Source of the DNA: Halothece sp964463655 | GTDB lineage: Bacteria; Cyanobacteriota; Cyanobacteriia; Cyanobacteriales; Rubidibacteraceae | Direction of reading: 5' to 3' | Assembly (NCBI GenBank): GCA_964463655.1 | Contig: CAYXDG010000003.1 | Span: 1-64,000 of the forward strand | Length of the DNA stretch: 64,000 nt | Part shown: positions 45,593 through 54,181 of the stretch, in pieces | Layout: the number at the start of each line of letters is the position of its first letter | Position numbering within the stretch: the stretch's first letter is position 1 | Made by a program: the position numbers and the translations under genes | Notes under the pieces: generated by a model | The model's database searches: none | What the model saw: the letters and a program-made list of their open reading frames with translations, nothing else | What the model was told of the DNA's origin: nothing

Positions 45593-47287
45593 TTAAATAG
45601 GTAAACAAGGATTTTCCTTCAGTAACTCTTCTATTTTTGAGGCGGAAATGGGAGGACTAAAAATAAAGCCTTGCATTTCATCACAGTGCTGCTCCTTTAA
45701 AAAAACAAGTTCCCCACTACGCTCGACTCCCTCAGCAACTACACTTAAATTTAAACTATGAGCAAGTTGAATTAGAGAGATGACAATATTACGATTGACT
45801 AAATTTTCTCCTAAGTTACTGATAAAGCTGCGATCGAGTTTGAGAATCTGAAAAGAAAATTGTTGTAAATAACTCATTGAGGAATACCCAACTCCAAAAT
45901 CATCGATCGCAATCTGAATTCCCAGTGCTTGTAATTGTTCTAACTTTGCCCTTGCTTTGGGAAAATCACTCACTAACATATTTTCAGTTAATTCTAATTC
46001 TAGACAATGTGGTGATAAGTTTATTTCCTGACAAATTCCTTCAATCCGTTGGCATAAATCAGAGACATTAAACTCATAAGCCGAAAGATTCACTGCCATT
46101 TTTAAGGAGACTTTTAAAGTTTCTTGCCATTCTTTTATCTGCTTACAAGCTCTATAATAGACCCAATCACTAATCCCTGTAATTAAACCTGTTTCTTCAG
46201 CTATGGAAATAAAACTGTTTGGAGAAATCTTTCCAAATTCTGGATGAAGCCAACGCACCAGAGCTTCTAGTCCGACAATTTTTCCCGTCTTTAAATTCAC
46301 TCTTGGTTGATAGTATAAGACAAGTTCTTCTCGTTTCAGAGCATACTTTAAATCAGTTTCTAAAGTTAGGGTAGAACAGCCATTATTTTTTGTTGTTGAA
46401 CAATGATAGATTTGAGAACAGTTTCCTCCTTTTTTTTGAGCTAATTTTCTGGCTTGGTTGGCTTGCTTAAGAAGCAGATCAATTGTCTGATTGTGTTCTG
46501 GATAAAAACTAATACCAAGGCTAGCAGTTATTGTAATTTCTTGCTCATCTTCTATTAAAAAAGGCTGCGCGATCGCGCTCAAAATTTTTTCAGCGATCGC
46601 GGAAACCTCTTCTTTATTCGCAACACCAGTAAGGATGACTAAAAAATCATTACTGCTCAGATGAGCAAGAAAACTATTGGTAGATACAACTGCCTGTAAG
46701 TAAGAAGTCGCTTGTTTTAATAAAGTTTCTCCTACTTCATAGCCAAAAATTTCTTTAAAGCGTTGAAATTGGTCAATACTTAATAATAATACTGGTAAAA
46801 AGCTCTGATTTTGTAATTGTTCAAATTGTTGTCTTACTAGCAGGCGATTGGGTAATCCTGTTAGCTGATCATAACTTACAAAATCATTTCCTTGAAGTTG
46901 ATACTTTTCTTTAATTGCACTTTTCTTTTGTAATTGAGTCCGAACAGCGGTTAATAAATCTTCGGGAACAAGAGGCTTTCGCAAATAGTCATCTGCACCT
47001 AACACCATTGCTTTCCGAAAGTCTTTAAAGTCAGATTTAACAGTGAGAAAAATCAGGGGTATCGTTTTTGTGCTGATAAGACTCCGAACTTGTGATAATA
47101 TTTCGTATCCGTTTAAGTCAGGAATCATTAAATCACAAATAATTAAATCAGGTTGAAGAGTTTTTGCTGTTTCAACACCAGCTAGACCATCAGTCGCTGT
47201 GATAATCTTAAAGCCTTCTGCGCTCAAAACTTCTTCTAGACTCTCTTGAACCAAAAAGTCATCCTCAATAATTAAAATGGTTTTCAT
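45593..47287 (-). CDS. Response regulator with REC, degenerate GGDEF and EAL domains
   Basis: The 564-residue protein has an N-terminal receiver (IIEDDFLV, phospho-acceptor Asp52 in ICDLMIPDLNG, LTVKSDF), a GGDEF-like domain (about 135-290) in which the signature reads SSNDF, and an EAL domain (about 310-555) with EALVRWLHP, LELELTENMLV, IDDFGVGYSS and LKLDRSFI. The altered GGDEF motif argues against c-di-GMP synthesis, while the EAL residues are intact, so it is probably a phosphodiesterase. No partner histidine kinase is adjacent. Confidence 0.87.
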   Translation of the reverse strand: MKTILIIEDDFLVQESLEEVLSAEGFKIITATDGLAGVETAKTLQPDLIICDLMIPDLNGYEILSQVRSLISTKTIPLIFLTVKSDFKDFRKAMVLGADDYLRKPLVPEDLLTAVRTQLQKKSAIKEKYQLQGNDFVSYDQLTGLPNRLLVRQQFEQLQNQSFLPVLLLSIDQFQRFKEIFGYEVGETLLKQATSYLQAVVSTNSFLAHLSSNDFLVILTGVANKEEVSAIAEKILSAIAQPFLIEDEQEITITASLGISFYPEHNQTIDLLLKQANQARKLAQKKGGNCSQIYHCSTTKNNGCSTLTLETDLKYALKREELVLYYQPRVNLKTGKIVGLEALVRWLHPEFGKISPNSFISIAEETGLITGISDWVYYRACKQIKEWQETLKVSLKMAVNLSAYEFNVSDLCQRIEGICQEINLSPHCLELELTENMLVSDFPKARAKLEQLQALGIQIAIDDFGVGYSSMSYLQQFSFQILKLDRSFISNLGENLVNRNIVISLIQLAHSLNLSVVAEGVERSGELVFLKEQHCDEMQGFIFSPPISASKIEELLKENPCLPI

Positions 47288-47476
47288 TGGGTTTGATTTT
47301 AAACTTGGCGAGATGAACAGGGTTGATTTTCAATCAATTATATTCCTTTTTCAGATATATCAGTGCTTTATTAATTGCTTATTAAAAACACTAAATATTA
47401 GTAACAAAAAACACATTTAATGATTGAGTACCTGTATCTTTTGGCTAGCTTACCCAACCTTGAAAAGGAGACTAAC

Positions 47477-47650
47477 ATGATGAAAAAATCAGCGCGATCG
47501 CGCTGGCTGGGATACGCAGACTCTCACCAGAGAAAAATAAAAAAAGGACTAACTGCGCTGGCGAGGAATTTTATATTCCATAAAATCGTAAGCCAAAGCA
47601 GTGTTCGGAAAAATCGCTTGTGCTTCTTCCAACAAATTATTCAACTGTAA
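47477..47650 (+). CDS. Candidate small basic protein overlapping rnz
   Basis: A strong ribosome site (AAAAGGAGAC, 47460-47470) precedes ATG-ATG at 47477. The 57-residue frame begins MMKKSARSRWLGYADSHQRK, is very basic, and ends at TAA 47650. It overlaps the 3' end of rnz on the other strand by about 100 bases, and its second half (FIFHKIVSQSS) is the antisense of rnz. I do not recognise it. It may be the 5' end of a gene that lost its 3' part. The spacer 47288-47459 holds nothing else. Confidence 0.35.
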   Translation: MMKKSARSRWLGYADSHQRKIKKGLTALARNFIFHKIVSQSSVRKNRLCFFQQIIQL

Positions 47651-48484
47651 GGGGTTGCCTGGGGCATAACGAGGGCTAAAATGAGTCATAATGAGCTTCT
47701 CAACATTAGCCTCTAAAGCCACCTGTGCGGCCATTGTCGAGGTGGAATGCAGCCGTTCAAAAGCCATTTGAGCATCTTGATGAGCAAAGGTTGCTTCATG
47801 GACTAGCACACTGGCATTTTCAGCCAGCACGATGGAATTTTCCGTAAAAATGGTATCTGTACAGTAAACGAACTTACGACCAGGTTCATCAGGTTCACAG
47901 AGGTCTTTCCCTGAGACTTTTCGACCGTTAGGCAAGGCGATCGTTTCTCCCTTTTTTAATTGGCCATAAATTGGACCTGGAGCAATCCCAAGAGCTTTCG
48001 CTTTTTCCACATTAAACTGCCCTGGACGGTCTTTTTCTGTCACCGCATAGCCAAAAGCAGGAACACGATGTTTTAAGGGATTACAGCTAACCGTAAATTG
48101 GTCATCTTTAAAGACTACTCCTGGTTCTACAGGATGAACTTGAATTCGATTGGCCAAATGAGTTTGAGAACAGCGTGTGGAAGTGTTGAGATAATTTTTT
48201 AACTCTGGGGGACCATAAATATCAATTTGTCCTCTTGTTCCTGCCAGACCAGTGCTTGCCAATAATCCCATTAAACCAAAGATATGATCGCCGTGCATGT
48301 GGGTGATAAAAATACGGCGAATTTGAGAAGATTTAAGATTACTGCGTAAGAATTGATGTTGTGTCCCTTCGCCACAATCAAACAGCCAAATCTCTGACTT
48401 TTGGGGAAGGCGAAGAGCAATACTGGAGACGTTGCGCGATCGGGTGGGAACACCTGAACTTGTACCTAAAAATGTAATTTCCAC
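47549..48484 (-). CDS. rnz: Ribonuclease Z
   Basis: This endonuclease cuts the 3' trailer from tRNA precursors. The 311-residue metallo-beta-lactamase-fold protein has the zinc motif THMHGDHIFG, the FLGTSSGVPTRSRN N-terminus, a flexible arm region around 145-200 (KKGETIALPNGRKVSG) and the late motif LIMTHFSPRY. Length is that of the long bacterial/plant-type short form. It precedes the site-2 protease gene on the other side in the same direction (38 bases). Confidence 0.93.
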   Translation of the reverse strand: MEITFLGTSSGVPTRSRNVSSIALRLPQKSEIWLFDCGEGTQHQFLRSNLKSSQIRRIFITHMHGDHIFGLMGLLASTGLAGTRGQIDIYGPPELKNYLNTSTRCSQTHLANRIQVHPVEPGVVFKDDQFTVSCNPLKHRVPAFGYAVTEKDRPGQFNVEKAKALGIAPGPIYGQLKKGETIALPNGRKVSGKDLCEPDEPGRKFVYCTDTIFTENSIVLAENASVLVHEATFAHQDAQMAFERLHSTSTMAAQVALEANVEKLIMTHFSPRYAPGNPLQLNNLLEEAQAIFPNTALAYDFMEYKIPRQRS

Positions 48485-48522
48485 GATTTTTTACTAATTA
48501 TTAATTATTAATGGTTCATTAT

Positions 48523-50037
48523 TTATATTCCAATTCCGAGTTTACCTGCTAATCCTGGACTGAGAGGAATCAACGTTGCTAACATCAAAAATAAGGCTAA
48601 CAACCCTAACGCGGCTCTGGCATCATCAGGTTCAGTTAACTCATTCAAACTGGGTCGCTCTGAACTCCGTTGGAGAAATAAAATTAAAATTCCCCAATAC
48701 AAGGGAATCGGGTTACTAGGATTTGTAATGGCAACAATCCCTAAAACAATCAGGGTAGCAACTGTTGTTCTCCGCGCCGTTTTTCGACCATATATCGCTT
48801 GTACAATTCTCCCACCATCTAACTGACCAGCAGGCATTAAATTTAAAGCAGTAATCACTAAACCGAGCCAACCAATAATAGTTAAAGGATGAACATCTAC
48901 AATTGATTCCTGTAGTTTTGATCCTAAGACAACTTTTGCTAATGTACCGACTAAGATTGACCCCTTAAAAAATTCAGTGGGAACTTGAAATAAACTCCCT
49001 GATTGAGACAAAATCAAGCCAGAGATTAACATTAAAAACGAAACCATTCCGCCAACCGCAGGACCTGCCATAGCTAACTCAAATAAAACCGTCCGTGAGG
49101 GAAGCAATGACTCAATGCGAGTAATTCCGCCAAAAGAACCAATCTGTAAACTGGGAATCAAAAAGGGCCAACTTAAGCGAATTCCATAACGCTGTGCGAT
49201 CACCCGATGACCCACTTCATGAGTGCCTAGAATAATGGCAAGACCAAGGGTAAGGGGAAGTGCTTCTCGGAATCTTCCTAAGTTATTAAACAGATCAAAT
49301 CCTAATAACAGACTAAACGCTTCGATGCTACTAACCAACGTTCCCACCATCAGTAACACCGCTAAGATTTTTTGATTAGTTGTGCTAGGTCGTGGGTCAT
49401 TTTGACTGGGTAAAACAATCACCACGGGTTTATTTTCTGGGTCTTCTACTAAAAAGAGACGATACTTTTCCCCTAACTGGTCTTGAAGTTTATTTGATAG
49501 TCGTTCATGGACTTTTTCAGGATCGCCCCGTAAGTTTCCTTTGAAAATTGCTCCGTCTTCATAAGGAATTGTCTCTGTGCTAAAAAAGGTATCAATTCCG
49601 AATAAGTTTTGAATCGTTTTTAAGTCTTCTTCTGGGATGGGCGTTTTCACATCACTCGCAGTTATTTCTTCTTCTTCTGGTGTTGGCTGCTCGTTATTTT
49701 GATTTTCTTGACTGAGTGCTTGTTTTTCTTGTAAACGTTCATTAGCTTTCTGACGCAGCATCACATCTTGACCCGCAGCACGGAGACGATTTCCCAGATA
49801 AATATAAATTCCTGTAGAAGTTAATAACAATAATAAAACTCCCACCAAATTCAGATAAACTCCTGCTGCAAATAAGCCAAAAAATAGCAACCAAGGGGCC
49901 ATTAAAACGACTGATTGTAACCAAGAGAGAATCCCAATTTTTCCATAAGGTCGAGCGCGGTTGTATCCCCAGACTAAAATGGCGATCGCGATTAAAATAA
50001 TAGCACTGGTGGCGAGAGTTTCTGAGTTATTAAACAT
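48523..50037 (-). CDS. Site-2 protease family (M50) membrane metalloprotease
   Basis: The 504-residue protein has two N-terminal membrane spans, a Glu/Gln-rich cytoplasmic stretch (about 95-140), a folded segment, and a C-terminal membrane catalytic region with HExxH (GTHEVGHRVIAQRYG) and the NLMPAGQLDGGRI motif carrying the third metal ligand. It is similar to plant EGY and cyanobacterial Slr-type M50 proteases. Substrates are unknown; such proteases often act on anti-sigma factors or membrane proteins. It is followed by rnz in the same direction. Confidence 0.88.
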   Translation of the reverse strand: MFNNSETLATSAIILIAIAILVWGYNRARPYGKIGILSWLQSVVLMAPWLLFFGLFAAGVYLNLVGVLLLLLTSTGIYIYLGNRLRAAGQDVMLRQKANERLQEKQALSQENQNNEQPTPEEEEITASDVKTPIPEEDLKTIQNLFGIDTFFSTETIPYEDGAIFKGNLRGDPEKVHERLSNKLQDQLGEKYRLFLVEDPENKPVVIVLPSQNDPRPSTTNQKILAVLLMVGTLVSSIEAFSLLLGFDLFNNLGRFREALPLTLGLAIILGTHEVGHRVIAQRYGIRLSWPFLIPSLQIGSFGGITRIESLLPSRTVLFELAMAGPAVGGMVSFLMLISGLILSQSGSLFQVPTEFFKGSILVGTLAKVVLGSKLQESIVDVHPLTIIGWLGLVITALNLMPAGQLDGGRIVQAIYGRKTARRTTVATLIVLGIVAITNPSNPIPLYWGILILFLQRSSERPSLNELTEPDDARAALGLLALFLMLATLIPLSPGLAGKLGIGI

Positions 50038-50052
50038 TATTTGTTATTGGTT

Positions 50053-50080
50053 ATTTGCGATTTATTATTTGCGATTTATT
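50053..50080. repeat. 14-base perfect tandem duplication
   Basis: ATTTGCGATTTATT occurs twice in direct succession (50053-50066, 50067-50080) just upstream of the site-2 protease start. The spacer 50038-50229 also has other A/T quasi-repeats such as ATTCATTATTAATTG near 50155. It holds no gene. Confidence 0.7.
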
Positions 50081-50229
50081 CTCCTTATCCCCCTATCTTC
50101 TCATTATGGGAAAAGAAGGGGGGAAGCATCATGAACTATGAACTAATAACAAATTATTCATTATTAATTGTTAACTTCCCCCTCCTAAACTCAGTTAGAA
50201 GAGGGAATAAATAATCAGGTGAAGCTAAG

Positions 50230-50478
50230 TTAGCTCATGACTTGTTCAACTTCTGCGATTTCAGGGATAAATTCACGCAAACGGCGTTCAATCCCCATCT
50301 TTAAAGTCATTGCAGAGCTTGGGCAAGAACCACACGCTCCTTGTAATTTTAATTTAACAATGGGGCCTTCAATTTCAACTAAATCTACATTACCACCATC
50401 AGCCATGAGATAGGGACGTAAATCATCAAGCACTTTTTCAACGTTTTCTTCAGTGAGAGCGAGTTTGGTGTCAGCCAT
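50230..50478 (-). CDS. NifU-like Fe-S cluster scaffold protein (Nfu type)
   Basis: The 82-residue protein is a single Nfu domain with the conserved CxxC (GACGSCPSSAMTLKMGIERR). It assembles and transfers 4Fe-4S clusters, in cyanobacteria especially to photosystem I. Length and start (MADTKLALTEENVEKVLDDL) match the short cyanobacterial/CNFU form. Confidence 0.93.
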   Translation of the reverse strand: MADTKLALTEENVEKVLDDLRPYLMADGGNVDLVEIEGPIVKLKLQGACGSCPSSAMTLKMGIERRLREFIPEIAEVEQVMS

Positions 50479-50637
50479 AATCTACCTTGTTACTATAAAC
50501 AGTTCTAGTTTCGTTATATCTTATTGTGATTGATCATGACATGAGGAAAAACCGTTTTCGGTAAGAGTCATTAATTTTAGCGCGATCGGATTAGGATAGT
50601 GAATGGACAAATCAATCAGATCAGATGAATTAATCTT

Positions 50638-50946
50638 ATGCACGCACTCTCACTTCCCACTTGGATTGTTCATATTTCTAGTGTTGCTGAATGGATCATT
50701 GCGATTTGGTTAATCTGGCGATATGGCGAACTGACAGGAGACAGAAAATGGTTGGGACTTGCGATCGCGATGCTTCCTGCTTTGGTTGGAGCTATGTGTG
50801 CAGTGACATGGCACTTTTTTGATAATGCTCCAGCGCTCGATTGGTTGGTCAATCTGCAAGCGGGAATGACCTTATTCGGCAATATTACCCTTTGTGCAGC
50901 AGCATGGTGGATTTGGCGATCGCCAAGGTCTTCTTCCTCAAGTTAA
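50638..50946 (+). CDS. DUF2499 (Ycf49-like) membrane protein
   Basis: The 102-residue protein starts MHALSLPTWIVHISSVAEWI and has three hydrophobic segments, the family form. It is found in cyanobacteria and plants, with a plastid-encoded form (ycf49) in some algae. The function is unknown. It is upstream of the InrS-like gene by 43 bases and could be co-transcribed, though no link is known. Confidence 0.85.
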   Translation: MHALSLPTWIVHISSVAEWIIAIWLIWRYGELTGDRKWLGLAIAMLPALVGAMCAVTWHFFDNAPALDWLVNLQAGMTLFGNITLCAAAWWIWRSPRSSSSS

Positions 50947-50989
50947 ACTAGATTAGTGGAATGTTATTAAAGTTGGAGCAAAACTCACC

Positions 50990-51343
50990 TTGACTGAAAA
51001 CGCTTCTCCCAAAACTCAAAACAATGCAGCGTCTCCTACTCACCCTCACTCGGATTTTGAAAGCCATCCTCATGTCCACAGTGAAGAGTCTTTACGGCGC
51101 ATTGTGAATCGTCTCTCTCGTTTAGAGGGACATATTCGCGGGGTCAAAACAATGGTGTCTGAAAGTCGTCCTTGTCCAGAGGTTTTAATGCAGATTGCTG
51201 CGGTTAGGGGAGCGTTAGACCGTGTTGCAAGGCTCATTTTAGACGAACATTTAAGTGAATGTATTACTCGCGCTTCTAGAGAGGGCAATATAGACACGGA
51301 GTTGGAAGAGCTTAAAGCTGCTTTAGATCGGTTTCTCCCTTAA
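50990..51343 (+). CDS. CsoR/RcnR-family metal sensor, InrS-like
   Basis: The 117-residue repressor has a His-rich N-terminal arm (HPHSDFESHPHVH) and the family core (RIVNRLSRLEGHIRGVKTMV). Metal ligands occur as His30, Cys62, His87 and Cys91. Their spacing is that of the cyanobacterial nickel sensor InrS (His21, Cys53, His78, Cys82). It is therefore probably a Ni(II) repressor rather than a Cu(I) CsoR. The target exporter is not nearby. A TTG start at 50990 is used, as the first in-frame ATG would lose the metal arm; GGAG lies 11-14 bases upstream. It overlaps the convergent TPR gene by 32 bases. Confidence 0.85.
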   Translation: MTENASPKTQNNAASPTHPHSDFESHPHVHSEESLRRIVNRLSRLEGHIRGVKTMVSESRPCPEVLMQIAAVRGALDRVARLILDEHLSECITRASREGNIDTELEELKAALDRFLP

Positions 51344-52403
51344 AGAAAACCAAACCGCTATAAAGTTGAAAAGCCTCATCCCAACTGCTTTCATAACGGC
51401 GCTTGAGGTGAATATGAGGGGAAATGCGCTTTAAAGTTTCGGGAAAGGCGATCGCGCCTTCTCCAAAGGGGGTAAACTGATTCCAACAGGGTGAGTTGGG
51501 TAGCTTTTGATCAAAATATTTTAACAACTCTACCCAATTACGGCGCAAGGTTTCGCCTTTTTTAATTTTGTCACTAAGGGGAGAACTCTGTTGGAATTGA
51601 TATTGCTGGTCGCACAAGCGTAAAATGGCTTGTCGCTGGGGAATCTGGAGGTCACAAAACTGGACATAATCAAGGACTTCCGTTTTCCAGCGCTTTCTCC
51701 CTCTCGCATCCTTAAAGGAAATTTGTTCAAAAATGGGCACTCGTCCTTCCACCCGTTGCTTGACTTGTGACCACTGAAAGGTTAATGTTCCTTCTTGAGC
51801 GCTACTGGTAGCACAACGGGCGCTAACGGTTTCTCCTTCACTATGGAGATATTGCACTTGAAAGACGTTTAGGGTTTCGAGATCATTAAGGGGAACGCAG
51901 AAGTTGGGAATCTCTGCTTGTTGTAAAATTTGGCTATAGTAAAGCAGTTCTCCCATGCGACCCGTGCGAAAGAGTCGCCATCCCCGACTAGGAAGTTGTA
52001 ACCGAGCGTTGTATGGATCGAGAGAGAAGATTTTTCCAAGCAGTTGTGCTGCTTGTTTTTTCTTTTCTGTGGCGATCGCGGATAAAATCAAGACAGCAGT
52101 TTCTTGTCCCCTTGGTTGCGATAAAGCGGAATTGAGCGCTGCTTGCATTTCCTGATTTTGCATTTTTTCCAAGTCTCGCAGCGCTTCACGGGTTTGGGAA
52201 ATCAGTTTACGATTGATCGAATCTTTTAAGATTCCTTGATAGATTTGTTGAGCGCTGTTGTAGTTTCCTCTGACCACTTCCACTTGGGCGCTGTAAAACG
52301 TTAGCCAAGGATGGTCGGGATAGTCTGATTTGATGTCGTTAATGAGTTCTAGTGCTTTCGTATAGTCTTGTCGTGCGATCGCGCTGGCAATGTCCTCAAA
52401 CAT
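51312..52403 (-). CDS. TPR-like hypothetical protein
   Basis: The 363-residue protein begins with TPR-like helical repeats (about 1-75; ARQDYTKALELINDIKSDYP, then GNYNSAQQIYQGIL). A conserved cyanobacterial region without known domain follows, with several aromatic and cysteine residues (LDYVQFCDLQIPQRQAILRL). No signal peptide or membrane span is seen. It is probably a protein-interaction protein. It starts about 60 bases from divergent tlyA. Confidence 0.7.
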   Translation of the reverse strand: MFEDIASAIARQDYTKALELINDIKSDYPDHPWLTFYSAQVEVVRGNYNSAQQIYQGILKDSINRKLISQTREALRDLEKMQNQEMQAALNSALSQPRGQETAVLILSAIATEKKKQAAQLLGKIFSLDPYNARLQLPSRGWRLFRTGRMGELLYYSQILQQAEIPNFCVPLNDLETLNVFQVQYLHSEGETVSARCATSSAQEGTLTFQWSQVKQRVEGRVPIFEQISFKDARGRKRWKTEVLDYVQFCDLQIPQRQAILRLCDQQYQFQQSSPLSDKIKKGETLRRNWVELLKYFDQKLPNSPCWNQFTPFGEGAIAFPETLKRISPHIHLKRRYESSWDEAFQLYSGLVFFKGETDLKQL

Positions 52404-52463
52404 AATCTCTTTTTCTGAATCGATTGCTTTACACTGGATTTTAGCTTTAATTTAGACATTTTT

Positions 52464-53303
52464 ATGACGAAACAGCGTTTAGATACGTTACTGGTTGCTC
52501 GTCAGCTTTGTGACTCTCGCCAGAAAGCACAACGGTTAATTCGTGCTGGCGAGGTGAAGGTCAATGACCAAGTGTTAGATAAACCAGGAACTCTTGTTGA
52601 TATGTCAGCCCATCTCAAGGTTACTCAACGACCCCCCTTTGTCTCCAGAGGGGGAGAAAAGTTAGCTAAGGCTTTGTCGGAGTTTCCCATTGCGGTTGAG
52701 GGGCGCATCTGTCTCGATGGAGGAATTTCCACGGGAGGCTTTACTGATTGCTTATTACAAGCGGGAGCCAAACAAGTTTACGGGGTAGATGTGGGTTATG
52801 GACAAGTTGCGTGGCAACTGCGTCAAGACGATCGAGTGATCTTAAAAGAGCGTACCAATCTCCGTTATCTAAAACCGCAGGAGTTATATGGGGATGCTCC
52901 CTATGCTGATTTGGCGGTGCTAGATTTGTCCTTTATTTCCCTCACGAAGGTTTTAGGTGGGTTGTGGGAGTTGTTGTCTCCTCCGCGAGAGGCGGTTTTG
53001 CTGGTGAAACCCCAGTTTGAGGTGGGGCGCGATCGCGTTGGGGATAAAGGTGTTGTGCGTCACCCTCAAGATCACGCCGTTGGCCTCATACAAGTGATGG
53101 AAGTAGCCTTAGCAACGGGCTGGACTTACCAAGGCTTAACCTGGTCGCCGTTGCGAGGACCGGCTGGCAATATTGAGTATCTCCTTTGGTTAGATCAGCG
53201 ATCGTCCCTGACCCCTCAAGAGACTTTCAATGAGCTTTTGGTCGAAAAAATCACAATTAATGCTTGCCAAGAACTACGATCTCCCCACTCACAGCATCAC
53301 TAA
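52464..53303 (+). CDS. tlyA: TlyA-family rRNA 2'-O-methyltransferase
   Basis: The 279-residue protein has an N-terminal S4 RNA-binding domain (about 1-65; RLDTLLVARQLCDSRQKAQR, then GEVKVNDQVL) and an FtsJ-like SAM methyltransferase domain (RICLDGGISTGGFTDCLLQA, VYGVDVGYGQVAW, ADLAVLDLSFISL, LLVKPQFEVGRD). In mycobacteria TlyA methylates rRNA cytidines. The first glycine in the SAM motif is normal. It overlaps the FHA gene by four bases at the 3' ends. Confidence 0.9.
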   Translation: MTKQRLDTLLVARQLCDSRQKAQRLIRAGEVKVNDQVLDKPGTLVDMSAHLKVTQRPPFVSRGGEKLAKALSEFPIAVEGRICLDGGISTGGFTDCLLQAGAKQVYGVDVGYGQVAWQLRQDDRVILKERTNLRYLKPQELYGDAPYADLAVLDLSFISLTKVLGGLWELLSPPREAVLLVKPQFEVGRDRVGDKGVVRHPQDHAVGLIQVMEVALATGWTYQGLTWSPLRGPAGNIEYLLWLDQRSSLTPQETFNELLVEKITINACQELRSPHSQHH

Positions 53304-53854
53304 TCATCAATTTCTGTCTGCTTTGCTTGTTCAAGTTCTTCTGCGGAGAGTTTTGGCGTTCTGGTTCTCGCACTAGGACCTGGGAACGTTCCTTGAGCTT
53401 TGTCTGTTTCTTGCGCTCTCTCTCTGCGAGGGGCCGAAGGTCTTTTTTGAGGCTCTGCCCCATTTGTCCAAATTTGCAGTTGTGGCCCCGAACTAGCCAA
53501 ACGAATCACCATTCCATTTTCGATCCGAGCGCGACTAATTCGTTTTCCTTCACAAAAAGTTCCGTTAGAGCCAGTATTGATGATTTCCCAGTCTTTTCCT
53601 CGTCGTCTAATTTCCACATGATGACGAGAAACCACAGCGCTATACAGGGTGACTTCATTGTTTCTCGAACGTCCAACCCGAATCACTGGTTTGGGTTCAA
53701 AGCGCCAAGTTTGGACGGCGATCGAATGTTGAGGATGTAATAAGGTCAAGGTAATCATTGGCGTTGTCTTATCCAATGATTTGGGAGGGGGAGGAGTTCT
53801 GCTCACAATATTTTCGCTCTTATCGGTAGAGTTGGAAGGTTGAGATGATTTCAT
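53300..53854 (-). CDS. FHA domain protein
   Basis: The 184-residue protein has a Ser/Pro-rich N-terminus, a forkhead-associated domain (about 50-130; VIRVGRSRNNEVTLYSAVVS, RHHVEIRRRG, NTGSNGTFCEG), and a basic/Arg-Pro-rich C-terminus. FHA domains bind phosphothreonine peptides. No kinase gene is adjacent. The partner is unknown. Confidence 0.88.
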   Translation of the reverse strand: MKSSQPSNSTDKSENIVSRTPPPPKSLDKTTPMITLTLLHPQHSIAVQTWRFEPKPVIRVGRSRNNEVTLYSAVVSRHHVEIRRRGKDWEIINTGSNGTFCEGKRISRARIENGMVIRLASSGPQLQIWTNGAEPQKRPSAPRRERAQETDKAQGTFPGPSARTRTPKLSAEELEQAKQTEIDD

Positions 53855-54181
53855 TTTATCCTGAGACTTTACTCTCGATTTTTTTAGTGATTATTTTGGT
53901 ATTTGGGTGAACCCACTTAGTTGGGCTTTCGCCTCACTTTAATTATAGTAATATTTCCTTCCTCCTATTATAATCCTTTTTCTCTCCAAGATAAACATAA
54001 ATTTACGTTTCTTTCTCTTTCCTGTCGTTGATTTTCCTATTGATTAATCGTTACTTACTGCTTGTGATATGATTTTACTGAAACGACTACTTTAAATAAT
54101 TATTCTCAAGAGATTTGTTCCAAGAGAAGAGTTTATCATGATGTTTGAATCAGAAAAATAACAGAAATTTTGAGAGGATCA
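53855..54181. other. 327-base A/T-rich spacer
   Basis: This separates the FHA gene and nadE, both on the reverse strand. It contains small hairpins GGGTGAACCC and CCCACTTAGTTGGG near 53910-53925. No start codon with a ribosome site opens a credible gene. It should hold the FHA gene promoter. Confidence 0.5.
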
